A DNA stretch of 64,000 bases, from assembly GCF_014268275.3 (NCBI RefSeq), contig NZ_CP077084.1:186001-250000 (forward strand), in the 5' to 3' direction. Both the position numbers and the translations under genes were made by a program. Source of the stretch: Pseudomonas tritici (lineage in GTDB: Bacteria; Pseudomonadota; Gammaproteobacteria; Pseudomonadales; Pseudomonadaceae). Positions 18,537-28,415 of this stretch are shown one piece after another; the stretch's first letter is position 1; the number at the start of each line of letters is the position of its first letter. The notes beneath the pieces were generated by a model, which did not search any database, had not been told where the DNA came from, and worked only from the letters and a program-made list of their open reading frames with translations.

Positions 18537-21500
18537 ATGAAAGACCCAGTTGGCGCTTTCGATACTTTCCAGAACGGAATCAAGCGATACATAACCTCAG
18601 CATTTCGAACGAACTCCCAAACCTTTGAGGAAGATCGAAAGGAATTACTGGACCTGCCTGGGGTTCTGTTTCAAACACCCTATGTTGAACCAATTCCTTC
18701 CTACAAGTCAGGTCGAAAACTTACAGAGTTGCTCGAAAGTGACCTCCCTAGCTTAAACGAGGTGGGACGCGATGCGTTCAAAGCGGTTGTCAGTGCTGGG
18801 CTATTCAGTGGTGGTCATCCACTCTACCTACATCAGCAAACGATGCTTAGGAAGTCACTGGAAGGCAAGCATTGCGTCGTCGTAACCGGCACAGGTTCAG
18901 GCAAGACGGAATCCTTCTTGCTTCCCGCCTTGGCCAATATCGTCCGGGAGGCTACAAGTCCATCCACTCAATGGCAACATCCTTCGAAGACTCCTAGTGA
19001 GTGGACCAAGGAAGAACTGCCGAAATGGAATGATACTCGAAAAGAGTTGCGTGGTGAGAAGCGTACGGCGGCAGTTCGGGCACTCGTTCTGTATCCCATG
19101 AATGCACTCGTTGAAGATCAGGTTTCTCGCCTACGCCTCGCACTCGATACAGATGAAGTCCATGCAGCGCTTGACCAATATCTCGCGGGTAATCGAATCC
19201 GATTTGGCCGCTACAATGGTTCCACGCCAGTTTCCGGCCATCCTTTCAAGGCCGATGGGAAGCCACATACAGGCAAGCGCTCCGAGCTACGCGAGGATTT
19301 GAAGGCAGCAGTCACAGACTATGTCTCAATGTGCCAAAAAATTAAGCATTGCCGTGATGCGGTTGCTGAAGCTGAGGCAGCCAATATCTCGGAAGAGATT
19401 GACAAGGCCAGAAAACAACTATCTCAATCATTAGAGGAAGCCAGTTTCATCCGACGTATGTCACCAGACGCGGCGGAAATGTTTCATCGCTGGGAAATGC
19501 AGGCAATGCCGCCGGACATCCTCGTCACAAACATCAGCATGTTGTCCATCATGCTAATGCGGCACCCCGATCCCCACATACCCGGTGATCGTGCCGACTC
19601 CGACATGTTCGAGGAAACGCGAAAATGGCTTGAAAAAGATCGTCAGAACCACGTATTCCAACTCATCGTAGATGAACTCCACCTGCATCGTAGCTCGGCA
19701 GGTACGGAAGTCGCTTATCTAATACGTCTCCTTCTGAACAGACTCGGGCTTGACCCGACAAGCCCTCAGTTACGGATACTCGCATCTAGTGCGTCGCTTG
19801 ATGGAAGTGATGATGCCACCTACGAATATCTTGGCGGCTTCTTTGGTTATACGAGTGAGGATGCGAAGTCTCGCTTCCATATCGAATCCGGAGAGCACCT
19901 CCATACACTGGAAGACGACATCCCCGAATTCAACAATGCCATAGTGGAAGCCTGCCTCAAGGCTGGGGGTACCAATATTCAAGAAGGCGACGACAATGAA
20001 ACCCTAGAAGTGATTTCTGTCGTTGATCTCCTTGCCGTCGACGAAGTCACCAGCAACAAGTGCATTCTCGCTGGATTCGATACCAACGGGCAGATCCGAG
20101 CCAAGCCGATCAATATGCTTTCCGATTACTGGTTCGCTAGCCTTCCCGCTAACAAGCGCCCCATTGCCGCTAGGGGTTTGTTCCGTGCCATTGGTTCCAA
20201 GCACGCGAGGGACAAGAGGCTGTCCTTCCCGCGCCTTCGCTTCCATTGGATGGCCAAGAATGTCGAAGGTCTCTGGGCAACCATCGAGTTGCACGACGAA
20301 GACCATGATCGACGCAGCGGAATGCTCCTGCCTGACCGGAAGCTCTCCTTGGATGGGCGGCGCGTGCTTGAAGTTCTTTATTGCGAGTGTTGTGGCACGC
20401 AGCTTCTATGTGGGAACAGGATTCCGCTAAAGAATGGGCTGGGAATCGAAACACAATTCGAATTAACTTCCCTCGAAACCCAAATCAACGGACTTCCCGA
20501 GACTACAGTCGAGACACGCACAGACGCCCAGAGATATAAGGATGTCGGTGTCGTTTGGTTGCGTAACCTTGATTTCGACCCTACTACAATCCCGGACAAT
20601 CTGAAATGGAAGCACGGTACGATTGAAACTGACTCAAAGGATGGTCGCCCAGGTAAGCCACGAGACAACAAACCCGCAAGTTGGATTACGGCGACCATCG
20701 ATCCCATTACAGGTCTAGTCACTACTGGGACACAAAAAGGTGGTCAGCCCTGCTATCTCTTTCACGCAGAAATACCAGAGGCAAACCGCCATGAATACTC
20801 GGCGATGCCCCAGCGTTGTCCATCGTGTCACATTGACTATTCAGAACGTTATGGCCGTCGTACGCCGATCCGATCGTTTGTGACTGGCTTGGCGCGCATG
20901 TCACACTTGTTCTCCAAGCACCTGATGGGAGTCCTACCTGAGGGAAAGAGCCGTAAGCTTGTGGCTTTCTCTGATAGCCGCGAGGCGGCAGCGAATCTTT
21001 CTGTTGGCGTGGAAGAAGAGCAGTGGATGCTGCTGCTACGCACTTTCATCAATCAAGAGCTGAAGAAACGATCTGATAGCGGCATAGATGTGTTGATGAA
21101 GGACGCTCTGCATGCAATTGAATCTGTAGAGGTAGAAAAAGTCCAAGGCATTCGTGAAAGGGTCAAGAATCTATTTGGTCAAACAGATGGATCGCTACAA
21201 AGATTCAATTTGTTCGTGCAAGCCGCAAGGGCGGTGGTCGAAGACAAGGAAGGCGCTACAGACGAGCAAGTAGACCAAGTAAAAAGAATACGCGCCCATA
21301 AGCATGGGTATGTGCGTGTCGATGACATCATTGCAAAGCCAGGCCCCGATAGACAGTTAAGCCCTCTTTGGCGAGATTTCATCGAGAAGGGAATTAACCC
21401 TGGCGGTGCATCCGTCGATAAACGAAAGGTTGGACACAAAGGGAAAGATTGGACGTCTATCTTCAAGACATCTGACGGAAACCTGGTCGCCAAATTAGAA

Positions 21501-24500
21501 GATGAGGCCAACCTGCATGATATTGAGTCAATTTCCGAGTCGCTGAGAAAGGTTTCGTGGCGAACTCTAGCCGGGCGCCTCTTGTATGACCTTGAGGCGC
21601 AAGGGATAGGTCACCTAGCTTTTCCGCCAGACAAGGCTCTTCAGTCGCCAATTGGCATGCCTTCAGAAGTCTTCCGCCTCGCATGCGATAGCATCCTCCG
21701 TATCCTCGCTGAGGAAAACCGGCTGGATCCCAATCCATGGAACAGGCCAACCGATGGCTGGAGACACGACCAGCCCACTGGCGCGGCAAACGAAGGAGCT
21801 GCGAAGAAGCGCGTCCATGGCTATCTGACGAAAGTGGCTGCGGCCCATAGAATTAACCGTGACGCACTGCATGACTCCATGGTTAATGCCTTCAAGTTGG
21901 TGGGGCATGTACAGGGGGACCTTTGGGGCGTGGTCCGGCTGGAAAAACTGTGGACCCGTGTTGTCGGTCCTGAAGACTATCCATGGGTATGCTCGAACTG
22001 CGGGCGGGTTCATTGGCATGCATCTGCGGGCGTGTGTTCACGCTGCCTAGGCAAGCTCGAGACACAGCCCAATGGGAAGGCCACGGCCAAGGAAATCGAA
22101 GACGAGCACTACTATGCCCACGAGGCGAATGATAAGTCGTCTGCATTTCGCATTCATGCTGAGGAGCTAACCGGCCAAACTCAAGACCAAGCCCAACGCC
22201 AAAGGCACTTTCGCGACATCTTTTTCGATGAAGAAACGATTGAAGATATCGGTACGCGCAATGTATTGAGGAATGTAGATTCCATCGATTTCCTGTCGGT
22301 CACGACAACGATGGAAGTTGGTGTGGACATCGGTTCGTTGCAGGCTGTGATGCAAGCGAACATGCCCCCAGAGCGCTTTAATTACCAGCAGCGTGTAGGG
22401 CGAGCTGGTCGTAAGGGACAGGCTTTTTCAGTGGCCTTCACCTTTTGTCGCGGACAAACTCATGACCGCATTCACTTCGAACACCCCAGCGAAATGACAG
22501 GGGGCGTGCCCCCGCAGCCACGACTTGCCATGGGCGACGATCAACGCATATTAGCCGAGCGCCTCATCGCCAAGGACATTTTGAGACAAGCTTTTCGTGC
22601 TGCAGGCATTTCATGGGTTGCAACTAGCCAAGATCCTGATACACACGGTGAGATGGGCACCCTTGCCAATGCCGAAGCAAATATTGCGTTGGTCAGGAAT
22701 TGGATTGCTGTGAATGGAGAAGCCATCAAGAACGTGGCACGAACCATAACCTCAGGCTCTAATGTATCCACCGAGACCCTCATAGAGTATGTGTCACATC
22801 TGCCCGAAAAAATGAAGGATGCCGTTGAAGGAAATGAGTTCGTGGCATCCACACTGGCTCACCGCCTCGCTGAGGCGGGTATTTTGCCAATGTTTGGCAT
22901 GCCAACGAGCGTCCGAGAGCTCTACTTCAAACTTCCCTCTGGAAAAGGTGACGCGGAGCGCGATGCAAAGTCTCTCGACAGGCCTGCAGACCAAGCCATC
23001 GCGGACTTCGCTCCAGGCTCGGAGCGCACATGGGACAAGCGACGGCTAACCCCACTGTACGTTACAGGACCACTGTTCAATGATCCTCGTGTTGGTCGCT
23101 GGAAAGCCTCAGGGGCCCCCATAGGAGCAGCGTATGTGCACGTACGCTGCGGAGCATGTAGGCAACTTCATGTAGAGCGCATTTCTATAACCGCCATGAG
23201 GACTCACGCAAGTGAATCAGGGTTGTGGAATCCAAGCTGGCTTCAGAACCCTCCTCTGAGCGTTATTTGCCCAAATTGTGGGGCACAAGACGCGAAGCCT
23301 TACATGGCCGTAGCTCCGCGTGCATTTGCAACTGACATGGATACTACTAAGCCAGCGCTTGGAGGCGGCGAGAATAGGGGGCGTTCGGGCTCAACAGACA
23401 TCTCCAGCCCCCGACTCAGCGCTGAGGGTTTCAAACAAGTCTGCAATACACAGGTCAAGCTAGAGCGGCAAGCTCCCGTATTTCGTACCAATACCAACCG
23501 TAGTGAATACTTTGGCTTTAAAGAGGTTGGTAGTATTCAGGAAGGCGGGAGTAAATGGATTCATGCTGAGGGCGAATCCATCTGGCGATCAGAAGACGAA
23601 AACCCGGATTTTAAGGTTGCACTTACTTCACCCAAGACCACGGATATCCTTGCAATACGCATGCTCGATGGTAATGGCTTGAAATACTTCGAAAGCAAGG
23701 ACGAGGCTAGCCTAACAAGACGCCGCGCCGCTTGGTATTCTGCCGCGACCATCTTGCAGCGTGCCATCGCTCTAGAATTAGATGTTGATTCGATGGATGT
23801 AGAGATCGCATCTGTCCACGCGGTCACAGACCTTGGCGGTGGGGAGATGTACCTTGCCGACGCCCATCCGAACGGTGCGGGAATCGTAGATTCGGCAATG
23901 TCTCAATGGGAATCCATCCTACGAGGGAGCTTGTTTGGGGAGGGTGACACTCCGCGAATGGGCAATATGATCCGTGAAGAGATTGATCTCTCAAAAACGA
24001 AAGGCAACGAGTGGCGCAGCCCGGACCTCCTACTCCGGGGTTTCCGTAACCGTCAAGTTCATGGTCTTCTTGATTGGGAGCTAGGCATCGACTTGTTGGC
24101 CTCCATGCTAGATGCTAACTACAAACCTGGGTTAGATACCGTGGCTGCCAACAAGGTCCTGCCCATTGGAGCAGAGGGCAAATGGGACGTTCGCGCAGCT
24201 AGGCTTGTCGATGCATGGACTAAGAATGGATTTCCTGCAGAATCTATCATCCACGATGGTAACGTTCATGGATGGGCAACTGATGGAGTTCTCAACGTAG
24301 TCGTCCATCCTCTGTGGGATGGCTATGCTAGCGAACGAAACGCGATTGGTGACGCACATCATCTCGCTGCCAAACAAGGCCTTGGCCGGATCCGGCGCAT
24401 CGATTCCTTCAACTTGTCCCGTCGCATGATCTGGGTCCGCGCTAACCTACAAAACGACCAGATGTTTGTCGTCGAAGACGTTGATCCCAATTCCACGCCG

Positions 24501-24806
24501 GGAGCACTGAGCAAGACGCAACTAAGCTCGCAGTACAATGTAACTGCGAAGGCTCTTACCAGCCTTCCGGATGACACCACTTTTTCTTTTGCCGGCAGAA
24601 ACTGGCGGAAAGTTGGCCCGCGCAAGATCAGCCAGCTCAGTGATGGCGAGGAATGGCTAGCAGTTACTAATAGGGGGGAACTCTTGCCTGTCACCGCGTA
24701 CTTCAAACGGAGTATGGCTACCCCAAGGCTCCGCACCCGCGACGGTTTCATCCGGAGCGAAGAAGCCGAAAAATTTCGGTTTGTTGCGCTGCTTACCAAT
24801 TCATAG
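18537..24806 (+). CDS. druE: Druantia DruE, giant DUF1998-type helicase
   Basis: The 2089-residue protein is a superfamily 2 helicase. Walker A TGTGSGKTES is near residues 117-126, motif Ia-like YPMNALVEDQ follows, motif II DELH is near 379, motif V TTTMEVGVDIG near 1256, and motif VI QQRVGRAGRKGQ near 1284. Several Cys pairs (CECC, CPSC, CSNC, CSRC, CGAC, CPNC) suggest zinc-binding clusters. The C-terminal DLGGGEMYLADAHPNGAG region matches the DUF1998/MrfA-like end. Size and arrangement are characteristic of DruE. The next gene begins only 11 bp after its stop, so the three genes form one operon. Confidence 0.82.
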   Translation: MKDPVGAFDTFQNGIKRYITSAFRTNSQTFEEDRKELLDLPGVLFQTPYVEPIPSYKSGRKLTELLESDLPSLNEVGRDAFKAVVSAGLFSGGHPLYLHQQTMLRKSLEGKHCVVVTGTGSGKTESFLLPALANIVREATSPSTQWQHPSKTPSEWTKEELPKWNDTRKELRGEKRTAAVRALVLYPMNALVEDQVSRLRLALDTDEVHAALDQYLAGNRIRFGRYNGSTPVSGHPFKADGKPHTGKRSELREDLKAAVTDYVSMCQKIKHCRDAVAEAEAANISEEIDKARKQLSQSLEEASFIRRMSPDAAEMFHRWEMQAMPPDILVTNISMLSIMLMRHPDPHIPGDRADSDMFEETRKWLEKDRQNHVFQLIVDELHLHRSSAGTEVAYLIRLLLNRLGLDPTSPQLRILASSASLDGSDDATYEYLGGFFGYTSEDAKSRFHIESGEHLHTLEDDIPEFNNAIVEACLKAGGTNIQEGDDNETLEVISVVDLLAVDEVTSNKCILAGFDTNGQIRAKPINMLSDYWFASLPANKRPIAARGLFRAIGSKHARDKRLSFPRLRFHWMAKNVEGLWATIELHDEDHDRRSGMLLPDRKLSLDGRRVLEVLYCECCGTQLLCGNRIPLKNGLGIETQFELTSLETQINGLPETTVETRTDAQRYKDVGVVWLRNLDFDPTTIPDNLKWKHGTIETDSKDGRPGKPRDNKPASWITATIDPITGLVTTGTQKGGQPCYLFHAEIPEANRHEYSAMPQRCPSCHIDYSERYGRRTPIRSFVTGLARMSHLFSKHLMGVLPEGKSRKLVAFSDSREAAANLSVGVEEEQWMLLLRTFINQELKKRSDSGIDVLMKDALHAIESVEVEKVQGIRERVKNLFGQTDGSLQRFNLFVQAARAVVEDKEGATDEQVDQVKRIRAHKHGYVRVDDIIAKPGPDRQLSPLWRDFIEKGINPGGASVDKRKVGHKGKDWTSIFKTSDGNLVAKLEDEANLHDIESISESLRKVSWRTLAGRLLYDLEAQGIGHLAFPPDKALQSPIGMPSEVFRLACDSILRILAEENRLDPNPWNRPTDGWRHDQPTGAANEGAAKKRVHGYLTKVAAAHRINRDALHDSMVNAFKLVGHVQGDLWGVVRLEKLWTRVVGPEDYPWVCSNCGRVHWHASAGVCSRCLGKLETQPNGKATAKEIEDEHYYAHEANDKSSAFRIHAEELTGQTQDQAQRQRHFRDIFFDEETIEDIGTRNVLRNVDSIDFLSVTTTMEVGVDIGSLQAVMQANMPPERFNYQQRVGRAGRKGQAFSVAFTFCRGQTHDRIHFEHPSEMTGGVPPQPRLAMGDDQRILAERLIAKDILRQAFRAAGISWVATSQDPDTHGEMGTLANAEANIALVRNWIAVNGEAIKNVARTITSGSNVSTETLIEYVSHLPEKMKDAVEGNEFVASTLAHRLAEAGILPMFGMPTSVRELYFKLPSGKGDAERDAKSLDRPADQAIADFAPGSERTWDKRRLTPLYVTGPLFNDPRVGRWKASGAPIGAAYVHVRCGACRQLHVERISITAMRTHASESGLWNPSWLQNPPLSVICPNCGAQDAKPYMAVAPRAFATDMDTTKPALGGGENRGRSGSTDISSPRLSAEGFKQVCNTQVKLERQAPVFRTNTNRSEYFGFKEVGSIQEGGSKWIHAEGESIWRSEDENPDFKVALTSPKTTDILAIRMLDGNGLKYFESKDEASLTRRRAAWYSAATILQRAIALELDVDSMDVEIASVHAVTDLGGGEMYLADAHPNGAGIVDSAMSQWESILRGSLFGEGDTPRMGNMIREEIDLSKTKGNEWRSPDLLLRGFRNRQVHGLLDWELGIDLLASMLDANYKPGLDTVAANKVLPIGAEGKWDVRAARLVDAWTKNGFPAESIIHDGNVHGWATDGVLNVVVHPLWDGYASERNAIGDAHHLAAKQGLGRIRRIDSFNLSRRMIWVRANLQNDQMFVVEDVDPNSTPGALSKTQLSSQYNVTAKALTSLPDDTTFSFAGRNWRKVGPRKISQLSDGEEWLAVTNRGELLPVTAYFKRSMATPRLRTRDGFIRSEEAEKFRFVALLTNS

Positions 24807-24817
24807 GACGGAAACCG

Positions 24818-26434
24818 ATGCCAAGGATCATTGGAAATCTTCCAGCAGACCGCTGGGAGAACGAAGTGCTAAAAGCACTCAAGAACCAGTTACCAGACAA
24901 TTGGGTCGTCATGCCTAGTGTTAAATGGACGCTTGCGAAGAACGGCTACGTCCGTGATGGAGAAGCAGACTTCGTCGTTCTCGCACCAGACTCAGGTCTT
25001 GTTGTCCTTGAGGTGAAGGGTTCCAAGGAGTTCAAGGTGGACGAGGATGGGAAGTGGAAGCGAAAGCAAGACGATGAGACGTGGGTCTTGCTTAAGGAAT
25101 CCCCACCCGAACAAGCCATGCGGAATATGCACGATCTGCTTGGTGTCCTGTTGGAAAGAAACAAATGGAAGGAGTTTCCGGGACGATTCTCCTACATCGT
25201 TGTGTATCCCCAAGGAGAGGCACGCAGCCTTCCGGCTATGTTCGATGAGTCCACCATCGGAACTCGCCGTCATATGAGCCAGTTAGTGTCCCGGCTTCGA
25301 AATTCACTGGAAAAGCGTGGAGGGACGGGACGTGCCGCGCAGTTCACTCCACAAGTCGTTGAGTCTGTGATCAATGACCTCAAGAACAGACAATTCCAGA
25401 TCCAGAAAGTGGATACGGACGAGGACGTTGTCAGCGACATGGGGAAAATCGAGCAACTGACTCGACAGCAGTTCGCTAGCCTGAAAGGCTTATTCCAGCT
25501 TCCAAGCGTTGCAGTTATAGGCCCTGCGGGGTCAGGGAAAACTGTTCTGGCTATGTGGAGACTGCACGCTTTAGTCGAACAAGGTCTACGGTGTATATAC
25601 GTTTGCTATAACCGCACGCTCGCCAACATCTTGCGTCTTCGCAATCCAGACCACACCGAGTTCATCTGGAACGTTGATAGGTTGTTCCTTGAACTTTGCC
25701 CGGATTCGCGCCACAGGTTTGGCCAAGACGATTTCCATCGGGAGGTTCTGCCGAGCCTGGTCATGGACAGATCGGATGAAGTAGTCAAATACGATGCCAT
25801 CATCGTTGATGAAGGCCAAGACTTCTCGGAAGAACAGATCATCGCACTACTCGAGCTCCTTTCTGACGAAGGAGGATGGGCATTCTTCGCCGACTGGAAA
25901 CAGGATTTGTACAGTGCCGGAAAAGGTGTCCCGATCGGCGCAGAAGTGATTTTCCATCTCCACTACAATTGCCGGAATACGGTGAAGATCAACGAGGCAT
26001 CAAATCGCTACTTAAATACAAAAGTTGAATCAATGACCGGCATGCCTGTTGGTGTTTCGCCAATGGTCGAATCGACTAACGATCAGGTGAAACGCGCTTG
26101 GGAGATTGCGAAACAATGGAGTGGAGAAGGCCCAGTGGCGATACTGAGTCCATTCAAGCTTGAAAATTCCGCTATGAAAGGCCAGAAGTCTGGGCACGGA
26201 CTTAGTCTAAGTACAGATATTGAAGATCTAGGAAAGAAGGATACAGTTTTCTTCTCTACTATCAAATCATTCAAGGGTATCGAGGCCACATCAGTCATTG
26301 TTGTTGACGTAGGCATCCCAGGTGAACATATTGCGTTCACAGATGAAGACCTCTATGTCGCTTGTACACGCGCAACCACAAGGCTGGCCCTTCTTTCTTC
26401 GAAGAAAGAAGTAGTCAATTATTATAATAATTGA
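24818..26434 (+). CDS. NERD nuclease - UvrD helicase fusion
   Basis: The 538 residues begin with a NERD domain: D51 in GEADFVVL and E65-x-K67 in LEVKG form the PD-(D/E)XK-type active site. A superfamily 1 helicase follows, with Walker A GPAGSGKT near 235, motif II VDEGQDF near 329 and the C-terminal VACTRATTRLALL. It is the third gene of the druH-druE operon. Canonical Druantia type III is described with DruH and DruE only, so this is an extra component or an independent nuclease-helicase passenger. A 152-bp element begins six bases after its stop. Confidence 0.85.
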   Translation: MPRIIGNLPADRWENEVLKALKNQLPDNWVVMPSVKWTLAKNGYVRDGEADFVVLAPDSGLVVLEVKGSKEFKVDEDGKWKRKQDDETWVLLKESPPEQAMRNMHDLLGVLLERNKWKEFPGRFSYIVVYPQGEARSLPAMFDESTIGTRRHMSQLVSRLRNSLEKRGGTGRAAQFTPQVVESVINDLKNRQFQIQKVDTDEDVVSDMGKIEQLTRQQFASLKGLFQLPSVAVIGPAGSGKTVLAMWRLHALVEQGLRCIYVCYNRTLANILRLRNPDHTEFIWNVDRLFLELCPDSRHRFGQDDFHREVLPSLVMDRSDEVVKYDAIIVDEGQDFSEEQIIALLELLSDEGGWAFFADWKQDLYSAGKGVPIGAEVIFHLHYNCRNTVKINEASNRYLNTKVESMTGMPVGVSPMVESTNDQVKRAWEIAKQWSGEGPVAILSPFKLENSAMKGQKSGHGLSLSTDIEDLGKKDTVFFSTIKSFKGIEATSVIVVDVGIPGEHIAFTDEDLYVACTRATTRLALLSSKKEVVNYYNN

Positions 26435-26439
26435 CTGGC

Positions 26440-26591
26440 TGTTGGCGCTGATGTGATTTTGATCCCACCTGCTGATTTCGACTGACCTATATGCTTCCTC
26501 TGAAACTCCGCGCAAAGACAGAGTGTTACTGAGTATCCGGTTGGGTTAAAAAATTTCCGCAGTTTGGGTCAGAATCGCATCAGCGCCAATA
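26440..26591. repeat. 152-bp element, copy 3
   Basis: Left end TGTTGGCGCTGATGTG, right end CGCATCAGCGCCAATA, complementary over about 20 bp. CTGACC at 43-48 from the left and TTAACCCA at 43-50 from the right match the other copies without gaps. The centre is unrelated to copies 1 and 4. Confidence 0.72.
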
Positions 26592-26701
26592 TGCCGATAG
26601 CCCAAAGTAAAGAAATGTTGTCCTTATGGTTATTTTTAGCACTTAAAGGAAACATTTCTTTTCCTTGCTGCATGGATTTTTTGGACGCCCAGCCAGCAAG
26701 C

Positions 26702-26853
26702 TGTTGGCGCCGGCGCCGAATTGACCCAGTTGCCGAGATATCACTGACCCGGGCAGACTCCTTGCGAACCACTACTTTTACTGGATTTGTGTTGACTTGA
26801 GGGTGGGTTAATCCGACTTCAGCACGTGGGTCAATTCAGCGTTGGCGTTAACA
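26702..26853. repeat. 152-bp element, copy 4
   Basis: Left end TGTTGGCGCCGGCGCC, right end AGCGTTGGCGTTAACA. It is nearly identical to copy 1, 15.9 kb away, so these two are the most recent pair. Both lie in the same orientation. Confidence 0.8.
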
Positions 26854-27020
26854 TATGGGGTAATGAAAGCATTCCTAGAGATCTTCCTCAAAAGCCGCTT
26901 ACCCTCCTTTGTTACAGGGTCGAATTGCCGCGCTTCTCTTCGTACGAAAACTATCGGCTGAACCGGGCGAAGCTGTAGGGAGGAATGCATGGATAACCAG
27001 CATAAAGGCTAAGTAGACCG

Positions 27021-27457
27021 GTAATGGCACCAGTTGGAGGTGCGTCCGGACATCCCGTCTTGCGCAACTAAACCGGTCGCCACCTATGCGGTAGTAGCTC
27101 CGCAATCTCACTTGCCCGCTGCGTCGGCAGGCGCGTGAGGACGTCCTTCAAATAAGCATACGGATCATGGCCGTTGAGTCGCGCCGATTGGATCAAACTC
27201 ATGATCGCCGCTGCACGTTTACCGCTGCGTAACGATCCCGCAAACAGCCAGTTCGAGCGACCAAGAGCCCACGGACGAATTTGATTCTCGCACCAGTTAT
27301 TATCGATGGGCACAGCACCGTCATCGAGATCCAACTCAACTTCGGAGCCGTGTCGCACACCCGGCCAGAAGAAGCGTCCTTGATTCAAACGCCGGGCGGC
27401 AAGGTGTGTTGCCCGGACGGTTACTTCGCGGTGCCCAAGCCTGGTGATTAAGAACAA
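27021..27457 (-). mobile_element. IS66-family remnant (transposase tail)
   Basis: The minus-strand frame 27068-27457 contains the IS66 TnpC C-terminal signature: DDGAVPIDNNWCENQIRP, GRSNWLFAGSLRSGKRAA, DPYAYLKDVLTRLPT and LLPHRWRPV before the stop. Only the last third of the transposase is left. The stretch before DDGAV is rearranged. A terminal GTAA at 27021 fits the usual IS66 inverted-repeat start. No partner genes tnpA/tnpB remain, so it cannot move by itself. Confidence 0.75.
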
Positions 27458-27461
27458 ATCA

Positions 27462-28259
27462 TTATCTGCTCTGCTGTTTATGCCGGGCGTACATCACACC
27501 GCTGCCACCGGAAGCATTACGTGCCTGAAGCTCGAAGGCGTGCGGGTAGCCTTTTATAAGGTCGCTCAGCTTTTTGTAGCCATGAGTCCTGGGATCGAAA
27601 TCTGGCCGCAGCTTCGTGATGTTCGCGCCAAGCGCGCCTAGGTGTGCCCACCCATCCTCGTCAGCGATGTCGTCGAGGATTTTCGCGATGAATCCCACAG
27701 GGGCTTTGGGCTTTTTAAGCGGCTCAGTCTGCGTGGCTTCACTGGACTCGCTGGCGCTGGTAGCGGATGTACCGGATAGTTCACTTGTGGGGAGAGGAAG
27801 GGCATCCTCACGTAGCAATTCGATGTAAACGAACTTGTCGCAGGCAGCCACGAACGGCTTCGGTGTTTTCTGTTCACCGAACCCATATACCGTCAGTCCC
27901 TCTTCACGCAGGCGAGAGGCGAGGCGGGTGAAGTCGCTGTCACTGGACACTAAGCAGAAGCCGTCGAAGCGTCGGGTGTACAACAGATCCATCGCATCGA
28001 TGATCAGTGAGCTGTCGGTCGCGTTTTTCCCTTTGGTGTAGGCGAACTGCTGGATCGGCTGGATGGAGTGATCGAGCAGGACCTTCTTCCAACCGCCTAG
28101 CTGTGGGCCAGTCCAGTCGCCATAGATGCGCTTGACGCTGGCAACCCCGTATTTGGCGATCTCTTCGAACAGAGCTTCGACGATTGCTGCCGGGGCATTA
28201 TCAGCATCGATCAGAACTGCCAAATGCTTCTGTGTATTGGAGGAGGTATTTATGGCCAT
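27462..28259 (-). CDS. NYN-domain RNase-like protein with LOTUS domain
   Basis: The N-terminal NYN (PIN-like) domain shows AVLIDADNAP near residue 15, TDSSLIIDAMDLLY near 80 and LVSSDSDFTRLA near 102, the conserved acids of this nuclease fold. After a Ser/Thr/Pro linker, residues about 185-255 look like an OST-HTH/LOTUS RNA-binding domain (DEDGWAHLGALGANI, FDPRTHGYKKLSDLI). Such NYN-LOTUS proteins are widespread and of unclear role, probably acting on RNA. The gene stops right at the IS66 remnant but looks intact. It stands alone. Confidence 0.85.
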   Translation of the reverse strand: MAINTSSNTQKHLAVLIDADNAPAAIVEALFEEIAKYGVASVKRIYGDWTGPQLGGWKKVLLDHSIQPIQQFAYTKGKNATDSSLIIDAMDLLYTRRFDGFCLVSSDSDFTRLASRLREEGLTVYGFGEQKTPKPFVAACDKFVYIELLREDALPLPTSELSGTSATSASESSEATQTEPLKKPKAPVGFIAKILDDIADEDGWAHLGALGANITKLRPDFDPRTHGYKKLSDLIKGYPHAFELQARNASGGSGVMYARHKQQSR

Positions 28260-28415
28260 GGATCATCCTTGAGTGATAGCACTGCACACCACCATACCCA
28301 CAATTGGAGAATTATTCCGGGCATTTGGGCGGTTCTGTAAGAACTGACCGATGGCAAAGCGGCCAAGCTTTGAACCTCTAAACTTGAGTTATGTGTTAAC
28401 CGAGGCTTGGATGGG

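Larger units (their letters stand above)
26435..27020. other. Gene-free stretch with two 152-bp elements
   Basis: About 590 bp holding copies 3 and 4 of the 152-bp element, separated by 110 bp. Right of copy 4, the minus-strand frame at about 26808-26990 (FVRREARQFDPVTKEGKRLL) looks like a gene tail that runs into the repeat, but this is weak. Confidence 0.5.

Noticed and set aside
26564..26800. 78-codon frame across copies 3 and 4 of the 152-bp element
   Set aside because: It reads through repeat sequence and part of it recurs at copy 1, so it reflects the repeat, not a gene.
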